A stretch of 64,000 bases of DNA, from contig JAVTVX010000017.1 in NCBI GenBank assembly GCA_033439265.1, positions 8,330,001 to 8,394,000 on the forward strand. The letters are read 5' to 3'. Of the stretch, positions 33,741 through 47,032 are shown piece after piece (position 1 is the first letter of the stretch; every line of letters begins with the position of its first letter). A program made the translations under genes and the position numbers. Under the pieces are notes generated by a model, which worked only from the letters and a program-made list of their open reading frames with translations, did no database searches and was not told the DNA's origin. The stretch comes from Dillenia suffruticosa (lineage: Eukaryota; Streptophyta; Magnoliopsida; Dilleniales; Dilleniaceae).

Positions 33741-35002
33741 GATGTTACAATGAACTTCATAGGTAACCTTTAATACTCTGTTACTAAAATTGCTTTTCTA
33801 AGTAACATTTTTCAGGTTAGGACAACATTAGTTGGATTTTCCCCACTCTTTCTATGGGAAGGAGGGAGCAGAGGATATTCTTGAACCTGTGACCATATTA
33901 GAAGACTAAGGTTTGATTATAAGTCAACCTATTAACCTGCCTCTAGCCGCCTTTTAACAGGCTTGGCTACAAAATTTTGAGCATAAGGGTTTACTTGAAT
34001 TGAGTTCATTGATGCTTATGGTGTCACGTGTCAAGTTTATTTTGGTTAAAAAGAACAAATATTTACACTAATTTCTTTTTAATAGGTCCAATCCTAGCCG
34101 GTTCAAATTCAACCCTAAAATCAAGAGGATTTTGGCAAAATTGTTGGGCTCTTTCCGATTGAGTTGAATACTATATATTTTCATTATGCAGATTTAGATT
34201 CTAACTGAGAAAGTAGACATGATCAAGTCTACTCAAAAGTCCTCAAGTGACCGCCGGAAGTCCAAGGTCCAACAAGTTGTTATTCCTCCCATAGTTTTTT
34301 GCACCATCAACGAGTCTATGGAAAATTTTCCTTTAGGCACTGATGCAGTTGGGCATTGTCCCAATAATCACTCATCTAAGGGAAGCTTACCCTTGGTAAT
34401 CAATCATATTTTTTTTTGGTACTAGATACACTGGATATTTATTTATTTATTCAGTAGGTCTGCTTTCTTCAAAATAACACCACCATTCTGCACACAACCA
34501 ACTCATTAATCCGCTCAGTGTCAGAACCGACAAACACAACTTTCATGGTCACAAGAAAAGGCCGAAACTTGTGCCCAAGCATAGACCCCAAAAACGAAAA
34601 GAAAAGAAAAAAAAGAATCCTAATTTCTTCATCATTACTTAGTTGAAAAATAAAGGAAATATGCTTTCCAGAACTATAATGCGAACACCAAACAGAATCC
34701 GGAAGACACGCTCATTTTAACTGTGTTGTGGGCTCCCTCCCTCTCTCTCTAACCAACCCACTATATTTCAACCTTTTTCCTAGTGAACGAACAATCCAAT
34801 CACACAAATAAACAAATGGGGAACTTTACAAACAAACGCCAAACATTCTTTAATCCAATTGTTAAAAAATAAGCCCTCCTTTTCTTTTTCTTTTTTCTTT
34901 TCCTTCTTTTCAATCCTTGGAGCTGCACTGATGACTGATTCCTTCCTTAGCTGGAACATTATTTCCCTTTTGTGTAAAATAATGTTGTTTATAATTACTC
35001 TC
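33741..35002. other. Intergenic region; right part is likely TTL 3' UTR
   Basis: No gene is recognised from 33741 to about 34750; a 68-codon frame near 34219 resembles nothing. The last 200-300 bases before 35003 are probably the 3' untranslated region of the minus-strand TTL gene. Confidence 0.4.
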
Positions 35003-37737
35003 TCAACTGCTGTAGAGTTTGACTGAGTTCTCAAGCAATTCTGTTTGGAGGCCTGGAATTTCCTTTACGATGGACCCGTTCTTGTATATTTTGAAGGCTG
35101 GAACGGAGTTCACACCCTCTAGTTTTGCTATGTAGGGATGTTCTTCAATCTCCACCTGAAAAAAATAAAAGAAATGTTCAACCAAACATTAGAAGTAATG
35201 CTTTCGCATGTTTGTTTAAATGGAATGACTAATGAAGAGAAATTAAACCTTGAGGAAATTGACAGATGGGTATCTCTTGCAGACTTGTTCCATGAGCTGC
35301 AACCCTTGGTTCTGCTTTGCTCTGTTGCAAAATAGCACTACTGACATTCCTGTCATACACAAGAACAATCAGAACTTTACCTTGCCCACTAAAGAAAAGT
35401 TGTTACTGCTAATTCAGAACTTGACAGAACAATTTTAATTATAATTTTAAGTTACCAGGTAAAGTCACATAGTGTCTGAACCGCTCATTGCTTGAAACAA
35501 ACACCAAGTTTGAACCAAACTTGGAGTCTTCAATGTCTTCGCCCTGTTGCTTTCTTTGCTGAATCCGTGCCTCAAATAAGGCCCTTCCCACTTCCTCATC
35601 CCCGGGAGTTTCTCTAATTAACATTTCATAGTCACGAACAGAAGCCTCCCATCTCTCCAACTATAGAATCATATCACAAGCAATATTATTATTTAGCACA
35701 AAATGTATCAAATCAAATGACGTTATACACTTTTCTTTTGGTTACTAGAGTGAGTCAGCCACCTTGGCATTGCAATCAGCTCTTCTTAGTCTAGCCTTAC
35801 TATATGAAGGCCGGACGTTGAGAGCTATACTGCAATCTTCTATTGCTTTCTCATATTGTGCAAGCTTCGATCTACAAGCTGCTCTGTTGCATAGCAAAAC
35901 AGAATTGTATGCATCGTGCTCTAACCCTTCACTGTATGCAGTGCTAGCTGCAGAAAATTTAGACTCTTTGAAGAGCTGATTCCCGTTCGAGCGAGCCAAT
36001 GCAACAGCTCTGGCCTTTCTCAGCACCATAGCCACTTCATTGCTTGAATCAAGTTTAGCTGCCATCTGAGCAACACTCACCGCATCCTCAAATCTATCAG
36101 TATCAACCAAACATAAATTAGAACAAGGGAACACATGCTCTTCTGTAGATGCTGAAAAGGTCTAGATTGTAAAAAATTATCACAAACCTGCCGGCAGACA
36201 AGTAAACTTGTGCACGGATCATCAGCAGATAAGCACTTCCAATGGGGCCAAAGAACTTGGTACTAGAGTTGACATCAAAATTTGGTGTCTTCATAATTTT
36301 GGTGTAGGCCTCTTCATGTCTGTGGAGTCTCAGCAATGCTTCGGCTTGCATTGCATGAATCTGTATGTGAGAAAAAGAAAAATCATACAGAAAGATTAGT
36401 AAATGATGATAAGCTGTGATGAGATTGGAAAACAGTGTGTGGATTTAGGTAGGAGACCTTTGGAGCTGAATCAGCATAGGAAGATATGGCAGCAGCAGAC
36501 TCTTTGAGCAATATGTTCCACTCCTTCAACTTTCGTGCCTCGTTACATACTAGAATGTGGGCTTGTAAAGCTTGAGCCTGGGCTATGTCATGAGAGTTGG
36601 CTTGGGGTCCTGACTGTTCATAGTGATACAGAGCTTTCTCTGCTTCTCCTAATCTATATTTCAATTATTTAAAAAAAAAAAATTTCCATAAGGAAACTTC
36701 ATTATGTTGCTCTAAGTTTGATGTTAATGTAACTCACTTCTACTGTTCCCTTAAAATTTTCTATAAAAAAGTTAACCTGTTGATGACAAAGGCCTCATGG
36801 TATATTTCCTTTTTATTTTGTACTTTTATTTTTTCTTTTTTCATTTATCATGAAATCAAACGGAGTTTACCCAGTTCCAAAGAATTGCGTACCTGAGATA
36901 AAGCGTTGCAAGACGATGATGAGCACGCTGATACGAAGGCTCAATCTGGACAGCTTCTCTGCACTCAAACACGGCCTCCATAAAGCGTCCAAGACCTGTC
37001 AAAGCAGCGCTCTTGTTGCTCCAATAAGACGCCTTACTTGGATGAATAGCTATTGCCTGATCGTACAAGGATAAGGCCTCTTCAAATCTTCCTTGCTTGT
37101 ACTCCTCATTCCCCATCTCCTTCAAAACTTCCGCATTCATTTCCCTTGATCGCCGCTTCTCATCATTAGTCCTCCTCACTATGTTTCCCATGGTAGAATT
37201 ACTTTGGAGAATGCTATTCCTGCGCTTGGGTGTGTTGGAACTAACTTCTTCTCCTATGTTTTTCATCGATGACCTTGTAGTTGTAACAACCTTGCTTATG
37301 TTACCCATTTGACCAGACTGTAAATGAATGACGAGCATTTTATTAAGCTCATCGGCTGAGCCAGCTGAATTCCTCTGCTGTCTTCTTTTGTTGGGCAATT
37401 CTTGGCTTGAACCAGTTGAAGATGAAGTCGAGCTCCGTCTAGCATCAGAAGGCCTTGGTGGTTCACTTTCATGATTCGAAGGAGGCTTCGGATGAACTAA
37501 GGCAGTCTTTTCAGTGGATTTGGCATGTAGTTTTGGTGCTTGCTCGGTCAAGCATTTTGGGTTTTGCAGGGGTTTTCGCTGTTGCAACTTGGATTCATCG
37601 CATTCATGTTCGTCCACTGCAGTATTATTTATGGCACCCGGAGAGGATTTTCGCGGCCAAAGGCTTCGACATTGAAAAATGCCTCCTAAACCACAGCCAA
37701 ATTCAGCATCCATAGTGTACTTGGCAGTTTGAGCCAT
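35003..37737 (-). CDS. TPR repeat-containing thioredoxin-like protein (TTL family), seven exons
   Basis: Exons on the minus strand: 37737-36893, 36653-36458, 36360-36188, 36093-35763, 35660-35456, 35349-35249, 35155-35003. All junctions are GT/AG with matching phases, and the joined CDS is 2004 bases (667 residues). The N-terminus (1-200) is low-complexity and serine-rich with the family motif MGNISK near 144. TPR units run from about 201 (MNAEVLKEMGNEEYKQGRFE) to about 550 in two groups. A thioredoxin-like domain forms the last 95 or so residues (MSVVLFCNRAKQN to the end). The redox motif WCxxC is absent, FCNRAK standing in its place; loss of the active cysteines is known for the family. Arabidopsis TTLs act as cytosolic or membrane-edge scaffolds in brassinosteroid signalling, osmotic-stress tolerance and cellulose synthesis; the same role here is inference. 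Length is slightly below TTL1 (about 700). Confidence 0.93.
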
Positions 37738-37938
37738 GACTGTCTTTCAGAAATCTTGCTTCTACAAATATGATCACCTAGGAAGGTAATCTTTAAACTG
37801 GATTGTACTTGGAAGTCAAGATATTGGGATGGGAAGGGAAGATGTAATGTATGAAGATATGATAAAGGAAAAAGAATCAAGTAGATAGCTTGAAAGAGGG
37901 GTTTGCTTGGAAGCTAATGGCATTATCCACAGAATGTG

Positions 37939-37956
37939 GTTAAATATATATAGCCT
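37939..37956 (-). promoter_or_regulatory. TATA box of the TTL gene
   Basis: On the minus strand GGCTATATATATTTAACC, about 205 bases before the ATG at 37737, leaves room for a 5' leader of about 170 bases. Confidence 0.5.
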
Positions 37957-40900
37957 GTTAACCTCCAAGAGTGCCCATCAAGGAACCTACTTTAATTCCT
38001 TTTTGTTATTGTGAAGATGGAGATGGAGATAGTAACATTTTTAAAATGCAAATAGAGAGCGACCCACTAACAAAAAGACAAAAAAAAAAAAATCCATTAA
38101 TTATGACATTACAATGACCTTCCTAAATACTTAACCAAAATAAAAATGACCTTCCGAAATTTCAGTAAAATGTAAAATTTCTTACATAAAAAAAAATTAT
38201 ATAATAGATATATATATTTTTTATTTTACACATTAATTTTGTTTATTCAATTATGATTAGTCAGGAACAAAGAAAAGGGTCACAACCACAAGCATGGACT
38301 TATTAATTTATGAATTATAATAATTGCCCATCCGTGTGATGCCTACCTTCCTCCTCCCCCTCCTAGTTGGGTAGAAGATCATGTATCCTGATTTTTCTAA
38401 GCAAGTGATGGGGGGCACACATATAATGGAGAGTACGGTCTCCAACGGTGCTGCGTTTGGGATCACAATTTGAATGAAAATTTTGAGATTCGATGTTTAT
38501 TGTTGGAGCTACATTTAATGGGATTTTATGTTTAATTAGAACAAAAAAAAAAAAAAAATGAGCCAGTCGGTGCCGACTGTGGTGAGCTCCCGGACATAAT
38601 GTCCATTCCTAAATAGACCCCACATTGGGTTTCTAGCCCTTTGCCAGCCTTGGCTCTTTTTCACTAGCCCTAGGCTTCTACCCAACATATTCATCATCGA
38701 TTCACCCACGACTAGCTTGAATGACCATATTCCAAGTTTTCTGATTATCGATGCATACTTTTTGTATTGAATTAATGAAATAAAATCCCAAGTTTGAAAT
38801 TTACTTTTCATTCCTTTCATCCTCTACCCTAAGCTCCATGAATTGAAGTTGAATCATTGACGATTCAATCACCATATGGCAGCTAGCTTGAGATGTCATG
38901 AAAGGCAGTATCGAGACAAAATGTTCTGAATTTGTTGTGAACAGCTATATCTAATTACAATATGATAATTAAATTATGACTAGCTAAACTTAAATACCTT
39001 TCCTGGCAAATAAAATTAACTAATTAATAAAGTCGTTTTAATATTTTGAAAATTACAAATTCAAATTCTTGAAATTAGTTTTATGCTCGTAGGGTTTGGA
39101 GCTCTTTGAACAACAACAGAAAACTTTCGTGCACTATGCTCTTGTCAACAAAATTGTTACATGAACAACTCAAATTACTTTATAAACCTCTATCTTACCA
39201 TGACCTCACCAAGAAAAAGGGACAAGAGTGGGAAAGCAACTTAACTTGAGTCAAGTTCAGATGAAATTGAAAGAAGTTAGCTAATTTGAGTCGTTTTAGT
39301 TAATTAATGAGAAAACCCCACCTTAATCATGTGTTAGTCCTTGTTTAATCGTAGTTGTTGTTTGGTGAGTACATGATTATCAACAATGTTGTTGGAAGCC
39401 AGTTCGTAGCAATTCTTGTTCTGCCGACAAGGGACAAAAATTCTATCATTCCTTCGTATGATAGAATTAGAAAGAACTGGGGTCGAGACTGACAACAAAA
39501 AATTTTGTCAGATAATCTAATCCCCAGAGAGAGAGAGAGAGCCACGTTTTCTAAAATCTTAAAAAGAAGTCAAAAGTTAACAACTTGAGACACGGGATAA
39601 TATTTTGTATTTTTCTATTTTTTAATTATGTCTTCTTTAAAAATTTTAAAGGATTAGCTCAACTTGATTTTTCGTGGACTCTTCCTTAATCAAAATTCTT
39701 GTGCCGTCTGTCGGTGTGTGGCATCAAGAATCTTTACCATCTCTTGCCTGCTCACGAATTCAGATAATTTGGACACCTTCAATTTAGACCTCGTATTTTT
39801 GGGCAATTAATATAAATGCTTATGTTGGATTAATATATTAGAACCCTAATAAAAAAATAATGATTATAATTGTTCTATATTCGCAAACATAGTAGTTTGG
39901 TTCACTGCTTGTTGCAATTTTCCATCAACACCCATTGGCTTGATTTGATTCTGTCCAAAACCAGTGAACATTCTCGCAATTTTTAATTCTTTCATTTTCT
40001 GATTCTTCTTAGGCATTGCAGTTTGAGATTAGGATAATGAATTTATACTAATTAAAACAATTGCACGCTCCAAATGCTAGAAACCTTGAACCTCAATAAT
40101 ATGAACCAGGGGATATGGGATTAATTAATTAAGAAATTAGATCATTGTCTTACAGATAAGACCTAATCTTCCAGAGTTGGGACTCTTCCCATCCCAGTCT
40201 AAGGTTTGACGATGAGAAATACTAGTCTAATCGAAATTTCATCAGGACTGTGACAAGGTACTTGTAGTTGGTTCAAACAAGCATGTCACATAAGAAGCAA
40301 CCATTTTTTTTTTTTTCCTTTTTCCTTTCTAGGCCACATAAGATGCGACTTGTAAGTGGACCTGCATAGCCATTGCATCACACGAAATCGGAATTTGCAA
40401 TATTTAATCACGACCGAGTTGCAATTTATGAATTTTAAGCTGCTTTGATATTGTCAATAGCATTGGAAGGAAAAACGGGAATTAAAAAGTAATATTCTAG
40501 TTGTTGATTAGGTATTTCTAAGTCCTCGTTAAATAAAGTAAAGATGTCTCTTTATGAGCCTAGCTTATAAAAAAAACAATATTTTATAATATTAAAATAT
40601 AAAAAGAATTAATAATACCTTTCTCTACAAATTAAAATTTTTGAAAACGATAGAAATTATATAAACAATAAAATGGTGTCAAAGCAAGAGATTTTGAATT
40701 TAAATCATATTTATACCCCTTTCTCTCTATTTGAAAACTACACGCGACTTAATGAAATTATCCAATATATAAAGAAATATTAATAACTACTATTTTCATC
40801 GATTTAGATTTTTAAAAAAGGTGATAATTATATAAAATATAAGATATAACTAACATTCATATATAGATATCTATATATTCGAATTCAATTAAAAACTCAG

Positions 40901-41410
40901 TTGTTGTGAAAATAGGTATTGAAATCCTAATATTTTTATTGAAATGGTGATGTGGGCCCTTGTACTACACTTGTCAGTCGTATTCCTATCCTTTTAATTA
41001 GTAAAATGAAATTATGGATGTTACTTCTAATCACAAATCAGTATATGCATATTTTATCAGAATTTTAAATTTCGTTAATTTATATTGATTATAATATTTG
41101 ACATTTTACGATTTAGAATATTGTAGGACTTGGTCACAAATTTCAATCAAATGAATAAAAACCATACTAAAAAGGGGAGAATTGCCAAATTATAGGTGTA
41201 TGTGCGGCGTTGGTGCACCATACCACTAAAACGTGTGAAGGCGGATCATTGATGCACAGATCCGGAAAAGGCGTAAAGAGATTAATGGGTCGGTTGGATC
41301 ATAAATACCATAGAAATGACAGCAAAGCTTTCCCTTAACACAGCCATCCTAAGAAGACTTAGACATTGACATGTCATGCTACCACATCATGTTAATTTGG
41401 ATTCACTATG
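37957..41410. other. Gene-free AT-rich region
   Basis: Mostly AT-rich sequence with A-runs (38542-38557) and a stretch at 38560-38660 with GAGCTCCCGGACATAATGTC that looks like a decayed repeat. No open frame of note on either strand. Confidence 0.4.
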
Positions 41411-41411
41411 A

Positions 41412-41439
<28 letters not shown>
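41412..41439. repeat. GA microsatellite
   Basis: Uninterrupted GA repeats. A matching CT run lies near 41790-41813. Confidence 0.9.
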
Positions 41440-41442
<3 letters not shown>

Positions 41443-41596
41443 CTTAATTTTAGATGTGAAAAATCAGGTTGATGTTGAGAATTTGGGCATCTAAAAAGGG
41501 AAGAGATTTTGGCACTTTGCGAGCATAGACTTGAGAAGCAAGGATCAGTGGGAAAGGGAAGAGTGGAAATGGGATACGTATAATCTGTGAAAAGGG

Positions 41597-41608
41597 TTGC
41601 ACGTGCAA
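41597..41608. promoter_or_regulatory. Palindromic G-box-like site
   Basis: TTGCACGTGCAA, a perfect 12-base palindrome around CACGTG, with a further ACGT nine bases on. Such sites bind bZIP and bHLH factors. No gene start is seen near it, so a role is uncertain. Confidence 0.3.
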
Positions 41609-42126
41609 TATACGTAAAGATGAACAGACTACTCACGTGATCCAATGCAGTTGCACTTGCAAAATCAATACAATTTCAGCTTCTAGCGTAAGCATTCCCT
41701 CCGGGCCTACGTGGGTCTCATTCGTTTTGCTTCAAAGCAGGACAAACTTCAACCAGACATTCACTCAGTCCACTCAATGTTTATATTCTTATCTCTCTCT
41801 CTCTCTCTCTCTCACTCTCAGAGGAAAACACCTGGCTCTCCGTAATTGTTGATACTTCAACGAGAAGGTGCATCTTGACTAGAGATGAACATTCAGTTGG
41901 TGTATATATATATTTAGGTTCTCGGGTCCCAAAAAATTTGAGATGTTTTATGTGTCGTTAACCCAAACTTCGGGATCCCATAATTTCATCAAATTTTTGA
42001 GTTATGAGAGTTGAATTGGGTGTGCTTATTTTCAAACTTCGGGATCACATAAAACCTTAATAGAGCCCTATGATGGGTGTGCATAGTTTCAAACTATGAA
42101 CGCAAGCTTAATCATAGTAAAGACTC

Positions 42127-42326
42127 ACCAAGGCCTGTCGATCTAGTGGATAGATTATTAAACCTTTTAACTAATGATCTTAAGTTTGAGTTTTATAAAT
42201 GAAACAGACTATGTTAACGAGTATACTCCCTGAATGAAGATTTCAATAATTCGATCTAAATTAATTGAAATGAAATTCTGAATATTAGATGATAGACTAA
42301 AACTCAGGCACCCAAAAGAAAAAAAA
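42127..42326 (+). mobile_element. tRNA-derived SINE, complete with target-site duplication
   Basis: The head has TGTCGATCTAGTGG (box A-like) and TCTTAAGTTTGAGTTT (box B-like). The body is AT-rich and the end is an A-tail. It is flanked by AATCATAGTAAAGACTC (42110-42126) and AATCATAGTAAAGGCTC (42327-42343), a 17-base duplication with one mismatch. Length is about 200 bp, normal for plant SINEs. Confidence 0.75.
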
Positions 42327-42343
42327 AATCATAGTAAAGGCTC

Positions 42344-43316
42344 GAACTGAGATGAACAGAAATCGCAATCTCACTGGAAAGATGACCCAGAAGAGTAGCT
42401 CAGGCCAAGCTTTCGTTTAACCTTCACTAATACTGAGATTAAGAGAGTGTAAGTCCCTACTCTACGGCTATGAAAGACCCCGATCATGTGTACTTTCCAA
42501 CCTTTTTCGTCTCATCCCCTCTTTCTCTTTATTTTACTCATGATATTTTTTTTTATTAAAATAAGTTTTTTTTTTCTTTGAAAAAAGATATGAAATTATA
42601 CAAATAAAAGCTATATGTTTAACAAAAAGGATTACAACTATTGTTATTTCAGTAATTTATACAATAATACCCTTCATTCGGCTCAACTTTTCCAAATGAG
42701 GTTAATGGGTAAAAAGATAACCACATCACCACCATGTAACCAACCACATTCCCCAATAAACATATTATTATTTTCTCATAGGAAGGAGCCTTGATAAATT
42801 CTGGAGCTTTAGACATCAAAGACTATAAAATGGGGCGGAGGGGACGAGGAAAATTGTGAGGACTAGAAGTCAAAATGCATAAATAATACACATAAATGGT
42901 TTCAAAATTAAACTGTAATCATATAGAGGAAAAACTACTTGACTAAGAAAGGAAATGGTTTTCAAATTTTAAATATTTTAGCGGGAAAAGAAAGCTAATT
43001 TCGAAATGACATAAAGTCTAAAGAGTTAGTAATTAGGAAAAGATACCTTCCTAGACCCTGTCCAAGATATATAATCTGTCCCATATAATGGCTTCATTAG
43101 GGAAATCAAAATTAGGAAAAGAAGATGTCTAGATAACAGTGTATATTAAATAAAACAAAAGGCCTCTTTAATGGCATCTTCTGAGACTGCGGACTGAATA
43201 GATGCAAGCTGTGGAGGAAACTTTTTTGAATGGAAGGATGTTTCAGCATATTATGGGGCAGACTGAAAAAGGAAAAAAATGCGTAGTCAAGGAAAGCTGC
43301 AAAGCCGAATGGAAAC
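42344..43316. other. Intergenic sequence
   Basis: No gene or repeat is recognised. Confidence 0.4.
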
Positions 43317-43502
43317 TGTTTTTTTTTTTTATTATATCTATCAGAATTAGGTATCATATTTTAACTAATCCAATCTGAGATTTATAGTAACTCATTAAGA
43401 TGACTATTCTCTCAACATAATTTGTTCTATATCCAAATCGTGAATCGAAGTCGAGAACTTGATTAAGAGATTTAATATCACATTCCACTAGACAAACTGA
43501 TT
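43317..43502 (-). mobile_element. tRNA-derived SINE copy
   Basis: Minus-strand head TTTGTCTAGTGGAATGTGAT (box A-like), then TCTCGACTTCGATTCACG (box B-like), body with CAGATTGGATTAGTTAAAAT, and an A-tail (T-run at 43319-43330). The head matches that at 42127. A short AAACTG occurs at both edges. Confidence 0.65.
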
Positions 43503-46183
43503 ATCGTGTCTTTTGACCGCATTTAAAAGCTACACTATTCGTATGCCCTACATTACCAGCAACCTACCGGCAAGGCAGCCAGCTACCTTCTTGAAACATT
43601 TTTGTTGCACTGAAATACTAAAACATGGACAGATTTTATTGATAAACAATAATGGTGCAACCATAAATATATGCAATTCTACAAAAAAAAAAAAGAACGT
43701 TTCAATATAAAAAGTTATGAAAACACTTTAATCTGTTAGAAAGAACAAATTTATCAAAACTTTAAACTTCTTCATTATATTTGGCAAATATGTAAAATAT
43801 AATTTTTTTTCTGCATCCTAGTAATATATATATCATCCCTGCGTGTTCTCTGTTGCTCCGACTTCTCCCCTCCGGCTAGGACATCGCCCACCCTCAAAGA
43901 ATTATAATTAAGGGTTAAATGAACTCTACTGGATTTTGGTTTCAAGACATTTTACGGAGAGGTAACTTCGTGTGAAATTCCCAACTATGCTAAAGTTTTG
44001 AGCTAAGAGAAAGAAAATAATGTCTTAAAATGCAGCAAATCAAATGGAAAGAAAAATTATATGATTTTCAATTCACTTCATTTCAAAATATATATATTTA
44101 CTTAGAAAAAAAAGTGCAAAACATGGTAGTTAAGTAAATCCCATTATTTGAAGCGATTAAAATAGTTTTGAAATTTAATTCTAGATTTGTAATTTAACAA
44201 CGTTTGTAAAATAATTATGTTAAAGTTTACAAATTCCAGTAAAGTTCATAAATTCGAATTAGAATTGAATTTTACAATTTAGATGAATTTTATTAAATTC
44301 CAAGTACCATATTATAAAACCCATTATTATTTTCTCACTCCACTGGCTTGCATATACTCGAAAAGTCGTAGCATTGTGTTACTTTTTTCTAGTGGAGTGA
44401 GTGCTAGCTAATGCCGACAGATCAACACTTTATATCGAATCCTGTTGAAAGCACAAAAAGTCGGGGCAGGTTAAATGGCGGACAGCATCTTGCCCTAACC
44501 ATCACTTGTTGAATATTGTGCTTATAAAAAATGGCATATGAATTCGCATTTTGACGTGCAACAATAAAATTCCCTTTTTGTTTTTATTTATCCACAAATA
44601 CAGAGATGTTGAACCAAGAACACATTTTAAATGAGATTTAGAGAAGAGAGAGAGAGAGAGAGATAGTAGAAAAGTAATTAGACATTGGCAGGTTCCATTT
44701 TGAGTATCTAGTTGCAATTACACCCAGGGAAATTAATTTAATGCAGCTCAAGCTGCAAACTCGATCCATTAAAAATGATCGCACCCAAGCTAGGTTTAGG
44801 TGCGAGCCCGAGCCCGATGGCCCCGTCAACCCGCATAACCCAACCCTGAAAATGCAAAGTCATACTCCCTAAAAGATAGGTCCAAAAGGCTAAGGCCTTT
44901 TTAAATTTCGGGCTAGGCTAGGGTTGGCGTTTGGTGAATATGCTTTTTCTTATTAAAAATTACCGAATGTATTATCCTTTGGATTCAAAAGAAAAAACAA
45001 AATGTGGCGTCATCATATGACAGGTGCAACCGCAGGAAGTTGGTTTCATTTCTTCAAATAATTTCATTTTTTTTTTCAGTAATATCTTCAAATTATTTCT
45101 AACATAATTGAAGAACCTATTTTTAAACAACTTTAGATTTTTACAATTGCAAACGGAGGTTTTAGCCTATGTAATAAATTTGTTGGATCTACTTGTCCAA
45201 TACTCATAATTTGCTAGTTTTTTTTTTTTCTCATTTAAAAGGGCTAAGATTTTTGCTATTATAATTATCGTTATTTATATTTTAATTTATTATGAAAAAT
45301 GAAAAATATAACATTAAAAATTGGACCGAACCCCGAGACTTGCAATACAAGTACTTGTAGCTTCTTCTTCTTCTTCTTCTTCTTCTTCTTTAAAGCAGAA
45401 ATTAAAGCCCACTGGCCCATCTCGTAAAACCTTTAATTGAAGCTGAGGGGACGTATCAAAACTGGTCCCAAATTTGCCAACAAAATTACTTAGAAACTTC
45501 TCGTCCCTGATTGGGATAGCTCGGGTCCAAACTTCGGGAGGGCCATTAAGCAGGCACTAGTTGGCTAAGGGACCAGGTTTTTGGTTAGCCCTCTTTAAAT
45601 CCCAATCATGGAGGTTCCATTCCGCACGTAAAACCGCCAACCCCCCGAATTGGAAAGGTCTATAATCTCTTTATCATTGAACTAAAGAGGAAGGTATTTT
45701 ACTCATATGTATCATCAAAATATCCATACTTTGTGGACGAAATTCGAAATAGATTTTTCTTTACAAAACCCCAAAAAAAAAAAAAAAAAATTCTCCCTTT
45801 TGGTGTATTTTTTTTCTTTACCACTTATTCGAGAGAGTAGTGGTGAAAACTAATGAGAAATGAGAAATGAGAATTCTCACCAATTCCATCAACAATTATC
45901 TCTATTCAAGTGAGACATTTTATTAATTTTCACCCAATTCATCACTTGCAAAATTTCCCCAACCTGTAAAAGGTTAAAGTCTTAAAGATGGGAATACAAA
46001 GCATAAAAACCTGATTGGATCCCCTTAACCTAAAAAAAAATGTCTCGTAGGAGAGTATCACTTTAGGAATAAAGTCAACTTTTATAAAAATTATTCTTTT
46101 TTAAAAATTCTTCTTTGTTAGTATGTTGTTGAATTAGGGAAAAATTGTTGAATTAGAAAAATTTTCACTTTTGATGAAATTTG
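43503..46183. other. Gene-free region
   Basis: AT-rich sequence with GA repeats (44645-44663), CTT repeats (45361-45391) and A-runs (45773-45790). Pieces near 44800 rich in GAGCCCGA and CCCGCATAACCC look like decayed repeat. No ORF of interest. Confidence 0.4.
45361..45391. repeat. CTT trinucleotide microsatellite
   Basis: About ten uninterrupted CTT repeats; noncoding. Confidence 0.9.
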
Positions 46184-46507
46184 GGATGTGTTTAGTTGTG
46201 AAAAATAAGTGTATTTTCCAAAAAATATTTTCTAAAAATTTTTAGAAAATGAAAATTAGAGAACATAGTTTTCCAATTTATAAAAAGAAATAAAAACAGC
46301 CTTAGGGTTGTTTTCTATTATTCTCCCTTATAAATAAAATCCATGTTTTTCAAAATTTTTCAATTTTGTTAGAGAAAATTAGAGATAGAAAAATATGTAT
46401 CTTTTGAACATATTTTCTAAATTTTTCACTCATCTATTTAGAAATAGAAAATATGAAAAAATTAGAGGTGAAAAATTAAAAAATATTTTTCACAACTAAA
46501 TGCATCC
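46184..46507. mobile_element. hAT-like MITE with terminal inverted repeats
   Basis: Left end GGGATGTGTTTAGTTGTGAA and right end, read backwards, GGATGCATTTAGTTGTGAA, both followed by AAATA. About 320 bp of AT-rich interior without coding sequence. TTCACTTTT occurs just left (46163-46171, ten or so bases away) and immediately right of the element and may be a target-site duplication. Family assignment rests on the end sequence style and is tentative. Confidence 0.6.
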
Positions 46508-47032
46508 TTCACTTTTAACTAATTGCCTTTTCAGAGAGAAAGACAGAGAGAGAAGAACTTCCCAGAAAAATATTAGTGTTTTTATGTTTTATATTATTTA
46601 TTATTCCCTTTTTTCATATATAATAAGAAGTGATAAAATTGTAGGGGGATTGTATCTCTCCCCCCTTGTCTACCGTCACACATCGAGTGGCAAGGATAAT
46701 TTAATATGATAATATAATCGATATTTATTAGAGAAGAAAATTGTGGTCCGGAAAGGGAGTAAAGAAAAAAAAAAAATAATGGCCTTAGTATGAGATGATC
46801 ATTTTAAGAATTCATTTGCAATCATTTACACGATACTGTATGGTTTACTATTCATGGTAATATCAAACTTATGAAACTTTTAAGCATCATCTTCTTCCAC
46901 ACCGTCACGTCGTCATTGTTATTATTGTTATTATTATTATTATTTTATTATATAAAAATTTGAATCTAATCATTAGATTAGATAAGAACTTTATATTACT
47001 AAACTGTCCCCTTAGAGTTACAATCCTACAAG

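Noticed and set aside
34219-34425. A 68-codon plus-strand ORF
   Set aside because: Short, without homology I recognise, and without a promoter or conserved motif.
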